Shown here in pieces: positions 41,647-49,975 of a stretch of DNA of 64,000 nt. A program made the position numbers and the translations under genes. Below the pieces are notes generated by a model, which saw only the letters and a list, made by a program, of their open reading frames with translations, was not told where the DNA came from and made no database searches. Source of the DNA: PALSA-188 sp050746185 (GTDB lineage Bacteria > Acidobacteriota > Terriglobia > Terriglobales > Acidobacteriaceae). Positions within the stretch are counted from its first letter, which is position 1. Each line of letters begins with the position of its first letter. Location: the NCBI GenBank assembly GCA_050746185.1, contig JBOGLA010000037.1, positions 1 through 64,000 on the forward strand, in the 5' to 3' direction.

Positions 41647-43230
41647 CTAAATCCGCTCCACTATCTTCGCAAGCTCATGTTTGATTACTTTACCTGTCGG
41701 ACTAAGCGGCATGTCGGGCAAAAGCACTACATGCGACGGCCGCTTGTAGGGAGCAAGGTATTGCGACGCGTAGTTCTCTAATTCGGAGAGAGTCAGGTTT
41801 GAGCCTGGCGACAGTTGGACGTAGGCAACGACGTCCTCGCCTCCTTCAACGCCCTTCGCAGACCCTCCGACTACGGCAGATCTCACAACTTGCGGATGAG
41901 AGTTGATTACCGCTTCGACTTCAGCCGGATAGACATTGTACCCAAAGCGCACGATGACCTCTCTTGTCCGCCCTACAATGAAAAGAGTTCCATCTTCGAG
42001 CCGGGCAAGATCGCCGGTGTTAAACCAACCCTCTTGATCAATGGCGGCGGACGTTTCCTCGGGCGCGCGATAGTACCCTTTCATAATATTGGGGCCGCGC
42101 ACACGTAACTCGCCAATCTCGCCTTCCGGCACCGATTTTCCCTCGGTGTCTACCAATTTGACATCGACCCCCGGAAATATTCGCCCGACGGAAACGTCTT
42201 CGCTCGGCGCTTCAAGGCGAGTCTGAGCAATATTCGGAGAGCATTCGGTAACTCCGTAACCATTGTGGAGCGTCAGGCCGAAGAGACTTTCTGTCTGAGA
42301 CTTGAGTGCGGGTTGAAGAGGGGCGCTGGAAGAGGAAATGATCCGAAGCGCAGGTAACTGGAGGGATTTGATCCCCTTTAAGCTCGTATATTCGAGCAGC
42401 AAACTAAACATTGCCGGCGCGCCCAGGACCACTGAAAGCGCATCGTTTTTCATGGTCGCCAGCGCCGCGACTGGGTCAAACCGAGGCGCAAGATAAAGTG
42501 TCGCGCCACTGAGAAGCGCGCCCAATAAGACTACCGAAAGCCCAACGGCATGAGAAATTGGCAGGACGCCGTAAAGCCGGTCATCAAGAGTCAGGTTTCG
42601 TATGTCGGCCGAGACCGCGGCCACGAACAGCAAGTTGCGGTGAGTCAGCATCACTCCCTTGGGAAGACCCGTGGTTCCGGATGTGTAGATCAGGGCCGCT
42701 ACACGGTGCGTAATATTCCGGTCAATCGGTTCCGGTTTGGCGTCTCGATTTACGGGGCTGATGCCGAGTTGACCGAGCTCTGAAATATTCTCGATTGCTG
42801 CGCTGTGTCGTCTTGCATGCTGCGTTGCCTGCGGAGAAACGCTCGTGGTGTAAATGATTCGACGGGCACCGCAATGATCTCTGATCTCGTCAACTTCACG
42901 CGCCGAGAGTCGGGCATTTACCAGCACCGGCCATGCGTCGAGATTCGTCAGAGCCAACAGGATTGCAACCAATGCCCGGCAATTCTCACAAACGATCATG
43001 ACCCGGTCGCCCGGCCGTACCGCCAAATCACTTAGCCAAGTCTGTGTTTTCGAGACTGCATCATCGAGTGTTTGATATGTCCAGTAACCGGACGATTCGA
43101 CCAGAGCTTTGCGATCCGGAGAGCGCTCAGCCCAGCGATTCACAACATCGCCTATGCGCTGAGGAAGGCTCTGCAAAATTGCCGGCAAGCGGTCTTCCGT
43201 TATCAAAATTTGCTTATCACCCGTTCCCAA
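41647..43230 (-). CDS. AMP-forming acyl/aminoacyl ligase
   Basis: 527 residues, ANL superfamily: 'ALIYTSGTTGLPKGVMLTHR' (P-loop), 'YGVTECSPN', 'GWFNTGDLARLEDG', 'RTREVIVRFGYNVYPAEVEA' and the catalytic Lys in 'LSPTGKVIKHEL'. It activates a carboxylate as an adenylate and passes it to CoA or a carrier thiol. The free carrier/thioesterase didomain at 37710 is a candidate acceptor. It is last in the large minus-strand operon, 18 bases after the MetA-like gene. The start is uncertain: the assigned TTG 43230 has no clear Shine-Dalgarno. Confidence 0.9.
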   Translation of the reverse strand: MGTGDKQILITEDRLPAILQSLPQRIGDVVNRWAERSPDRKALVESSGYWTYQTLDDAVSKTQTWLSDLAVRPGDRVMIVCENCRALVAILLALTNLDAWPVLVNARLSAREVDEIRDHCGARRIIYTTSVSPQATQHARRHSAAIENISELGQLGISPVNRDAKPEPIDRNITHRVAALIYTSGTTGLPKGVMLTHRNLLFVAAVSADIRNLTLDDRLYGVLPISHAVGLSVVLLGALLSGATLYLAPRFDPVAALATMKNDALSVVLGAPAMFSLLLEYTSLKGIKSLQLPALRIISSSSAPLQPALKSQTESLFGLTLHNGYGVTECSPNIAQTRLEAPSEDVSVGRIFPGVDVKLVDTEGKSVPEGEIGELRVRGPNIMKGYYRAPEETSAAIDQEGWFNTGDLARLEDGTLFIVGRTREVIVRFGYNVYPAEVEAVINSHPQVVRSAVVGGSAKGVEGGEDVVAYVQLSPGSNLTLSELENYASQYLAPYKRPSHVVLLPDMPLSPTGKVIKHELAKIVERI

Positions 43231-43248
43231 GTCGCGACCTGAAAAACT

Positions 43249-44289
43249 CTACGGCTCACGTGATCCCGAATTCAGATTTGCCGGCATTACCTTACTATCG
43301 GCCTTTCCATCTCTTAATAATTCAATCCAATTCCGGTAGATACAGTTTGCGGAAGATGCCCAGCTATTGCTTAGAGTGTCCGCGACGGCCGCATCAGGAA
43401 AATCGGCAAAGACTTCATCGCCGCCGCGGGAAACCGCCATTTCCTGAAAATTGCGGAGACGCTCAGCCGTTGAGCTGTTGAAGGATCCATAAGGCATTGT
43501 TGGATACGTGGGTCGCTCTCCCCGAAGAAATCTCCTGATGTCTCTTTTGTATTCCTTCAATAGGGTTCCGGCTTCATACTCAGGATGACCCTGGAAGTGT
43601 ACAAACAGACTGCTTCCCTTCTGTTTTATAAAGGAATCCACCCCGGCCTCGTCCGACCTAGTCAGAATCGAATAGCCGCAAGCCGTTAGCGCATCCTCTG
43701 GCACTCCGTTCCATCGGGAATGCGGAAAGCGCACCGAAGTGGAAAGCCCTTTTGTCAGTTCATGATCGCTGCCCTTTTGATACTCAAAGACACCAAATTG
43801 CTTGTCGCTCAACCGCTGGCGCTCGATTCCATCACTGCGCAGCACTCCCGCATGAGCCGCCAGACACGACAGAATAGTTGAGGTTGTATTGTTTTCCGCC
43901 CAATCAAGAACGTTGACAAGAATGGGCCAGTACGGCTCGAGCCGCAAATTTTGCTGGCAGGGTTCGGTGCCGGTAATGATCACGCCATCGAAGCGGCGAT
44001 TTAGAAGATCGTCAATGCCTAAGTACGATTCAGCTAAACGTTTCTGTCCGCGATCGCTGCGCGGAATCCCCGGCAGCGAATAAAGCCTGAGGTCAATTTG
44101 AGTATTGGGTGCTGCGGACCTGAGCAGCGCAAGGAACTGGGACTCTGTATCTTCGAGCGCCGCATCCGGCATGTTGTTGATGAGCGCTATGGTGATGTCA
44201 CCGTCGCAGTCTCCCGTAATTTTGGATGAAGGCCCCGACAACTTCCGATGACCAAATTCAGCACCATTCCCTCCCACTACAACTGGCAA
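43249..44289 (-). CDS. MetA-like homoserine O-acyltransferase (divergent subfamily)
   Basis: 346 residues from TTG 44289 (GGGAGG five bases upstream). The core has nucleophile Cys142 in 'STILSCLAAHAGVL' and the His/Glu pair in 'FVHFQGHPEYEAG', as in homoserine O-succinyl/acetyltransferases (PF04204). The usual TGAPVE loop reads 'ITGTEPCQQNLRLEPYW', a variant seen in some relatives. It may form O-acyl-homoserine for the MetY enzyme 12 bases upstream, a normal methionine route. Being inside a polysaccharide operon, a specialised role is possible but not shown. Confidence 0.85.
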   Translation of the reverse strand: MPVVVGGNGAEFGHRKLSGPSSKITGDCDGDITIALINNMPDAALEDTESQFLALLRSAAPNTQIDLRLYSLPGIPRSDRGQKRLAESYLGIDDLLNRRFDGVIITGTEPCQQNLRLEPYWPILVNVLDWAENNTTSTILSCLAAHAGVLRSDGIERQRLSDKQFGVFEYQKGSDHELTKGLSTSVRFPHSRWNGVPEDALTACGYSILTRSDEAGVDSFIKQKGSSLFVHFQGHPEYEAGTLLKEYKRDIRRFLRGERPTYPTMPYGSFNSSTAERLRNFQEMAVSRGGDEVFADFPDAAVADTLSNSWASSANCIYRNWIELLRDGKADSKVMPANLNSGSREP

Positions 44290-44301
44290 AACATCCTCCC
44301 A

Positions 44302-45603
44302 CTACGGCTGCTGGGCCTTCGCTGTTTTTCCGACTGCCAGGTTCAGCGCCTGGTCCAGATCTTCGATAATGTCGTCAATATGCTCGATTCCAACACTCAG
44401 TCGAAGCATCTCCGGCGTCACACCGACTTTCTTTTGTTCTTCAGGAGTGAGTTGGCGATGTGTAGTTGAAGCCGGGTGGCAGGCCAATGACTTGGCGTCA
44501 CCCAGATTGACCATCCGCTTGAATAGACGCAATGAATTGAAGCATTTTGTCCCCGCTTCAAAACCGCCTTTGACGCCGAACGTCAATATGGAGCAGCGCC
44601 GCGATCCCATATACCGTTGCGCCATTGAATATAAGGGGCTGTCCGTGAATCCGGCGTAATTTACCCATTCAACCGCCGGATGACCGCGAAGGTATTCCGC
44701 CACTTTGCGTGCATTCTCCACATGCCGTTCGACACGAAGCGCGAGGGTCTCAATGCCTTGCAGCAGCAAAAATCCGTTAAATGGAGACAGGGTCGAACCA
44801 GTGTTCCGTTGGGCAACAGTTCGACAGCGCGCCACATATGCAGCGTCTCCATAGTGCTCGGTGTAAACCACGCCGTGATACGCAATTTCCGGCCGGTTGA
44901 GCATGTAAAACTTTTCGGGATGATCGCGCCACGGAAATTTCCCGCCATCCACGATCATTCCTCCCAGCGTAGTACCATGTCCTCCCATAAATTTCGTCAT
45001 CGAATGCACCACTACGTCGGCGCCATACTCAATCGGCCTCAACAAAATTGGCGTGGCGATTGTGTTGTCCACAACCAAGGGAACGCCATGCTTGTGGGCG
45101 ACGCGAGCCAGTCCCTCAATGTCAGCGACGTTTCCCGCTGGATTGCCGATGCTTTCGCAAAAAACGGCTCGAGTATTTTCATCAATCAATTTCTCGACAT
45201 CTTCAGGATCGTCGCTCTTGGCGAAACGTCCGGTAATTCCCTGCTTCGGCAAAATATGGGCGAGCAGGGTGTACGTCGCTCCATAAAGCTGGGGAAGAGA
45301 AACGATGTTGTTGCCCATTTCCGCGATGTTGATGAAGGAATAGTGAAGCGCGGCCATGCCGGAACTAACGCTGAGCGCATCCACGCCGCCTTCCAGGGCG
45401 GCGACGCGCTTTTCCAGCACTCCATTGGTGGGATTGCCTATCCGGGTATAGATGTTTCCCTGAACTTCCAGATTAAATAAAGCCGCGCCGTGCTCAGCGC
45501 TGTCGAACTCGAATGCGATGGTCTGGTAGATCGGAACAGCAACGGATTTCGTCGTTGGATCGGTGTCGTAGCCTGCGTGAATCGCAATTGTTTCTAACTT
45601 CAT
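44302..45603 (-). CDS. metY: O-acetylhomoserine aminocarboxypropyltransferase (MetY-type)
   Basis: 433 residues of the Cys/Met-metabolism PLP enzyme family: 'TIAIHAGYDTDPTTKSVAVP', 'YTRIGNPTNGVLEKRVAALE', PLP-binding Lys204 in 'VVVHSMTKFMGGHG', and 'GDAKSLACHPASTTHRQLTP' as in MetY. It makes homocysteine from O-acylhomoserine and sulfide. The neighbour encodes a MetA-like acyltransferase, so the pair fits the direct sulfhydrylation route. The two genes sit between an FAD oxidoreductase and an AMP ligase, all on the minus strand with short gaps. Confidence 0.92.
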   Translation of the reverse strand: MKLETIAIHAGYDTDPTTKSVAVPIYQTIAFEFDSAEHGAALFNLEVQGNIYTRIGNPTNGVLEKRVAALEGGVDALSVSSGMAALHYSFINIAEMGNNIVSLPQLYGATYTLLAHILPKQGITGRFAKSDDPEDVEKLIDENTRAVFCESIGNPAGNVADIEGLARVAHKHGVPLVVDNTIATPILLRPIEYGADVVVHSMTKFMGGHGTTLGGMIVDGGKFPWRDHPEKFYMLNRPEIAYHGVVYTEHYGDAAYVARCRTVAQRNTGSTLSPFNGFLLLQGIETLALRVERHVENARKVAEYLRGHPAVEWVNYAGFTDSPLYSMAQRYMGSRRCSILTFGVKGGFEAGTKCFNSLRLFKRMVNLGDAKSLACHPASTTHRQLTPEEQKKVGVTPEMLRLSVGIEHIDDIIEDLDQALNLAVGKTAKAQQP

Positions 45604-45650
45604 TCTTTGGGCTCGCTATTAGAAACCAGAATCGCGCAACCTCCTTGAAT

Positions 45651-47060
45651 TTATTGTTCCTCCCCGACCCGAGCAGATGAATCCGACAAGGTGACTCCGG
45701 CAGCGGAATAGGCGCGTAGCGAATGCGTCTCAGGATATCCTGGTGAGACTAAGCTTTTCTTTTCCGTCGCGTGGGTCGCTGAAGTCTTCAGTCCCAACGG
45801 TAAGCTTTTCTCGTTGGTCAATTCCCTGTCCTCTGAAAGCGCCGGCACGAGAACGGATGCCCGGCTTCGAGCTAGTAGCCTTTCCATGTTACGCGTAAGA
45901 TTGCGCGCTGCAAATCCGGCGCCATAAGCGAATCGCAGCACCGGCCCGAAGCTATTTGCGGCAGCCATTCCCACAAAATGAAGCCCGGGAACGGACGATT
46001 CAAAGGCCGACGACAGGACCGGCGTTCCTTCTACGGTCTTGAGGCTGGAGATGATTTCGGAATCAATAAACTTCAGCCGGTTTAGATTCACTCGATACCC
46101 GGTGGCCGCGATAATGTGTTCGGTGACGATTTCCTGCGGCATGCCGTCCGCCGCCCGAAGATGAAGGTGAACTTGCCCTCCTTGAACTTCCGCTCTCTCC
46201 GGGGTACATCCCAATCGCAGGGGCACCCGGCCGATTAACTTGTCTTTGGCAAACCACCCGCCAGACGGCCCCAGGCTGCTGCGAACCGCATCAAGCCGGA
46301 CGCGCTCAGGCAAGCGGTGAAACCAGATCGGAGCATCCGCAAAGAAGCGCAACTTGAAACCCGTGCCGATTCCTGACTGTGGATTTCGAATTCGTTGCCA
46401 CAGTGATCGTTCGGCACCCACAGGGGCCTTCGTGTGGAATTGCAATCCGGGTTTACGGGCAACCAGTTGCACGTCTGCGTCCGAGTCACGCAGCAGCCCG
46501 GCCAAATCAATTGCCGACGCGCCGCCACCGATCACGACCACGCTGCGGCCCCGAAACGTCTCAAGATCATGATGGTCGAAACTGTGCGAAAGAAATTCCG
46601 GTGATAGATGAGCCAGAGTCTCCGGCACATAGCCAAAGTGCGTAATACCGACTGCGAGAACAACACGGCTCACGGTAACTACTTCCCCGCTGTCCAACGT
46701 CAGAACAAAGCCATCCGGCGACCGGTTTAGGGCGACCACTAGGGAGTCTTCCAGTTCCGGAACCATTCGGTCCTTGAAGGCCAGTCCATAGGACGTGAAA
46801 GTTTCAAGGTGAACCGGGATTCCGGCGTCAGCATATTCAATTCCCTGCTGGGCACAGAATTTTCCTAGTGTAAGGCCCTCATCCGGATCGTAAAGGTTGC
46901 TAGAGAAACCGTCCGACTTCAGCAACATACCCTTGGGCATGTGCGAAACCCAACTGTCCATCGCGCGACCGAAAATGCGGAATGAGATGCCGCGGCGTCG
47001 AAGGTACGCGGCTATGGAAAGCCCATAAGGACCAGCGCCGATAATTGCGATATCAGTCAT
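45651..47060 (-). CDS. FAD-dependent oxidoreductase, flavin-monooxygenase-like (copy 1)
   Basis: 469 residues. Two dinucleotide folds: FAD 'MTDIAIIGAGPYGLSIAAYL' (~1-20) and NAD(P) 'GRSVVVIGGGASAIDLAGLL' (~165-185), plus 'SVPGLHFVGMAAANSFGPVL' near the C-terminal side. A paralogue of the gene at 49965-51203 (IIGAGPYGLS, MPKGMLLKS versus MPEGMLLRS). The fold is that of pyridine-nucleotide-disulfide/N-hydroxylating flavoproteins; it could hydroxylate or oxidise an amino-acid-like substrate, which is not predictable here. The last ~70 residues are low-complexity. It is preceded by a 426-base gap, suggesting its own promoter. Confidence 0.85.
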   Translation of the reverse strand: MTDIAIIGAGPYGLSIAAYLRRRGISFRIFGRAMDSWVSHMPKGMLLKSDGFSSNLYDPDEGLTLGKFCAQQGIEYADAGIPVHLETFTSYGLAFKDRMVPELEDSLVVALNRSPDGFVLTLDSGEVVTVSRVVLAVGITHFGYVPETLAHLSPEFLSHSFDHHDLETFRGRSVVVIGGGASAIDLAGLLRDSDADVQLVARKPGLQFHTKAPVGAERSLWQRIRNPQSGIGTGFKLRFFADAPIWFHRLPERVRLDAVRSSLGPSGGWFAKDKLIGRVPLRLGCTPERAEVQGGQVHLHLRAADGMPQEIVTEHIIAATGYRVNLNRLKFIDSEIISSLKTVEGTPVLSSAFESSVPGLHFVGMAAANSFGPVLRFAYGAGFAARNLTRNMERLLARSRASVLVPALSEDRELTNEKSLPLGLKTSATHATEKKSLVSPGYPETHSLRAYSAAGVTLSDSSARVGEEQ

Positions 47061-47486
47061 TTATGCACGAATCCGATGATTTCCGTGGTTCTTGGGCGGC
47101 AACCAGCCAAACCAGCCGGTATACCCGGGGAGGGGACAACAATCACGATTGTAACATGCCTGGTTTTATCGTCTCCCGGTTCAGCTAATCTCCATTGCCA
47201 CGATCTGTAAAGGACTGTTGCAAAAGGATATGCTATCCACGAGATAGTTGCTGCACAACCTAATAACTCAACATAATCGGCCTGATTGCAACAGCCCGAG
47301 TCACGAAGCATGACAGTGGAAAAATCTTGTTTAAGGTTTCCGACACAGTACTTTGGTAATCAGGCAGTAATAGAGTGGAACGACGTGGTGCGACTAGTCG
47401 CGTCAGTCAGTTCTTATTGCAGCCTTCGAATTTCCATGCTGGCACCGGGCTCCGCTCCATCGTCAATCTGTAAGCTTCTGCGGTGA
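47061..47486. promoter_or_regulatory. 426-base gap inside the minus-strand operon
   Basis: No convincing gene. An 84-codon frame (47057-47311, minus) overlaps the next start by 4 bases but its composition looks random. A 9-bp inverted repeat, CTGTTGCAA (47215-47223) and TTGCAACAG (47286-47294), faces inward, loosely recalling IS6-type ends; no target duplication was found. The region probably holds a promoter for copy 1 of the FAD gene and the MetY/MetA/ligase group. Confidence 0.4.
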
Positions 47487-48719
47487 TCAGCTACGGTTCC
47501 GGGCGGGGAGGCAAGGCACGATTCCAGACTGGGTCAGTCGAAACGCCGTTGGTCTGGGCAGGGCGGCGACGCATGCCTGGATCAATTTGGGCTCTCCCCA
47601 GGGAACGTCGTGGTGGGCGGAAGAAAGGAACTCACTGTCCGGATCTCTGATCCATTCCTGGGGAAAAAATGCAATCGTAGGATTGTCGGTAACTTTGGGA
47701 GCCGGACGGGGCAAACCGCCCGACACGGCGGCGAATAATGCTGCCGGCAAATCACGCTCCGGACCGAGAGCCAGATGTCCCACCTGGGTTGCTCGATGAT
47801 TAATTTCGATGAGGAATGGCCTTCCATTATCCCCGTCGAATATGAAGTCCAATCCGTGTATTCCAGAGAGGTTCAGACGGCGCACCATCTTTTCCGCGGC
47901 CTCCCTCATGTCCGCATTTTCGATCCACCGTACAACTGTGGACGGACCTCCCGGATACGCTGTCTTCAACACCTCAAAGTGCAGGCTTGCAATAACAGTT
48001 CCCTTCCAGCACGCGATTGTGCTGGTCGCTTCGCGGCCCGATATAAATGTCTGCGCGTTCACGAGGGTCCGCTGCCGGCGAAGCCAAGGCACAATCCGCG
48101 TGCTGTCGCGCTCCCCGCGTAACTGTGTCGCGATTTTCGCAAAACTTGGCGGAGCCTGCAATTCCAGAAAGTTGCGTTCGGCCTCTTCGAACGTTTGCAC
48201 AACTCTGACCCCAGTGCCACCTGAGGTGCCATCAGCTTTCAGGACAGAGGGGAAACCCTGTTGCGCAGTCCATCTTTTCAGCTCGCCTAAATTCTGAATC
48301 ACCGCCGTTTTCGGAACCCGGATACGCTCTCTTTCGGCAATTTCAATCAATCGCGTTCTGGACTTCAGACCACTAAAATTGGCGGGCGCACCTATGGAGC
48401 GCTCGATGCTGCCACGGATGTCAAATTCGCCCGTCCTTGCGGAACACTCTCGCTCATACAGGTCAAACAGATGCCGGGTCGCGAGGTCGTCCGATGGCAC
48501 AATCAAATCGGGCTTTGCGGCCGCTATTGCGCGTCTAAGAGACTCTATCGGGCGCAATCCGCGGTAAGTGTTTACCCGAGTTGTAGAGCTTATTTTCGCA
48601 ATTGGATGGCCTGGCGGACACACTGCTTCGGTGGCGAAGCCAGCGTCGGCAAGTGCGATCGCGAGACGCGTGGTAGAAAACCAACGACAAGTCGTTGCCA
48701 CCAACACTGTGGGTTTCAT
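47487..48719 (-). CDS. ATP-grasp ligase (copy 1)
   Basis: 410 residues with a three-part ATP-grasp fold: N-terminal 'PTVLVATTCRWFSTTRLAIA', the ATP loop 'GFPSVLKADGTSGGTGVRVV' (~155-175) and metal-binding 'FLIEINHRATQVGHL'. ATP-grasp ligases make carboxylate-amine bonds through acyl phosphates. It is followed (upstream in transcription) by a second ATP-grasp gene 20 bases away and near two FAD oxidoreductase paralogues. Possible roles: amidation or aminoacylation of a sugar acid or a small peptide. The exact substrate is unknown. Confidence 0.85.
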   Translation of the reverse strand: MKPTVLVATTCRWFSTTRLAIALADAGFATEAVCPPGHPIAKISSTTRVNTYRGLRPIESLRRAIAAAKPDLIVPSDDLATRHLFDLYERECSARTGEFDIRGSIERSIGAPANFSGLKSRTRLIEIAERERIRVPKTAVIQNLGELKRWTAQQGFPSVLKADGTSGGTGVRVVQTFEEAERNFLELQAPPSFAKIATQLRGERDSTRIVPWLRRQRTLVNAQTFISGREATSTIACWKGTVIASLHFEVLKTAYPGGPSTVVRWIENADMREAAEKMVRRLNLSGIHGLDFIFDGDNGRPFLIEINHRATQVGHLALGPERDLPAALFAAVSGGLPRPAPKVTDNPTIAFFPQEWIRDPDSEFLSSAHHDVPWGEPKLIQACVAALPRPTAFRLTQSGIVPCLPARNRS

Positions 48720-48739
48720 GCGGAGTCAACTGCCAGACG

Positions 48740-49975
48740 TTACAAAAAATATTTTTTGGTGATTGAATAAGGAAGTAACAGCAACTCGCCGAGAGATGGA
48801 AGGGGGTCCTCGCGCGAGAATACCGATTCAACATGAGTACGCTTTAAGGACATGAGGTATGACCTGATCTTCAATTTACCGTACAGAAGATCCGACAAAA
48901 CGGTTGGAACATCCGTCACCAGGCGCAGCCATCCAATTCCTGCCTTCCCGCGGTGCGGCTCTGTGGGCATTCCAATCTGGTCGGCAAAGAGCAGGTATGG
49001 AAAATCAACTCCCGCAGCGGAGCCGAGGCTGTGGAAGCCCCATGTCCGCGCGTTGATATCAAGTAACTTGTAGAGCCCATCGCGAGGGTCCTGCTTGAAT
49101 TCGATTTCGACTAAACCGTAGTAGTCAATGGCGCGCAACAGCCTCTCGGACAGTTCTTCGATCTCAGGCTGCTCGACGCTTTCCACATAAGTCGCCGCAC
49201 GGCCAAACTCGCGGGGATGCTGACGCCTGCGCAGCGCCGTAACGCTGCTGTGAGCCGCACCATCGCGGAAGAACGCGCAATAAGAAAACTGCTGGCGTCC
49301 CTCCCCCGGGATGATCTCCTGCACAATGATTTCTTCCGGAGAGATATATCGGCCTGCCTTGGCATACAAGCGATGAAGTTCTTCTCCTGTATTGGCGCGC
49401 CAGGCTTTCGCTCCCGTTGCGTAAAAGAAATTTTCTTTTACGGCGGGCTTAATTGCCAGCGGTAACTGGACATGCAATTCAGAAAGTTCGGCCTCGCTTC
49501 GAGGATTCCACGTTCGGGGGGTCGGGACGCCAAGCTGAACTGCCAGATCATAAGTATTTTTCTTATTCCCGGTCCAGCGCACCACTTCCCATTCAGGCGT
49601 CGTAAGCCGAAAAAAGTCCTTTAGTTCCGATCGGTAACGGGCGACGGCTGCAACCGTTTCGTCTCGCGTCGGAAATAACACCCAGCCTTCCAGTCCGAGA
49701 CGATGGCCCACATCCAGCACCGCGTCAACTGTACTTCGCGCGTCCCGCAAGTTTTTTGTTCGCACCACACGAGTAACGTACCTCGAAAAACTGGATACCG
49801 AATGCTGATCGTCCAATACAACGACCGGAATCCCTTTACGCCCGAGGCTCCGAGCTACTCCCAGTCCAGGATGCTCGCCTCCTATGACCAGCGCACCAAC
49901 GCGGTTTTCACGGACAGGAGTGTTGTGTAACGGTGTCATGCCAATGTCAATGGCCTCGGCGACACTACTTGGCAT
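48740..49975 (-). CDS. ATP-grasp ligase (copy 2)
   Basis: 411 residues from ATG 49975 (GAGG eight bases upstream), overlapping the preceding FAD gene by 11 bases. N-terminal pre-ATP-grasp domain 'RVGALVIGGEHPGLGVARSL', ATP-binding 'LPLAIKPAVKENFFYATGAK' and C-terminal 'DGLYKLLDINARTWGFHSLG' (metal ligands E/N). It differs from copy 1 by its long N-terminus and resembles carboxylate-amine ligases of exopolysaccharide loci. Coupled translation with an FAD oxidoreductase suggests the two act on one intermediate. Confidence 0.87.
   Translation of the reverse strand: MPSSVAEAIDIGMTPLHNTPVRENRVGALVIGGEHPGLGVARSLGRKGIPVVVLDDQHSVSSFSRYVTRVVRTKNLRDARSTVDAVLDVGHRLGLEGWVLFPTRDETVAAVARYRSELKDFFRLTTPEWEVVRWTGNKKNTYDLAVQLGVPTPRTWNPRSEAELSELHVQLPLAIKPAVKENFFYATGAKAWRANTGEELHRLYAKAGRYISPEEIIVQEIIPGEGRQQFSYCAFFRDGAAHSSVTALRRRQHPREFGRAATYVESVEQPEIEELSERLLRAIDYYGLVEIEFKQDPRDGLYKLLDINARTWGFHSLGSAAGVDFPYLLFADQIGMPTEPHRGKAGIGWLRLVTDVPTVLSDLLYGKLKIRSYLMSLKRTHVESVFSREDPLPSLGELLLLPYSITKKYFL

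Noticed and set aside
47215..47294. IS6-type insertion remnant
   Set aside because: The 9-bp arms recall IS6 ends but there is no transposase fragment and no target duplication.
47057..47311. 84-codon minus-strand frame overlapping the FAD gene start by 4 bases
   Set aside because: The ATGA overlap is suggestive, but the chain has no coherent helices, strands or motif.
47061..47486. SAM or other riboswitch before the FAD/MetY/MetA group
   Set aside because: I looked for SAM-I/SAM-II core motifs on the minus strand and found none; MetY itself has only a 47-base leader.
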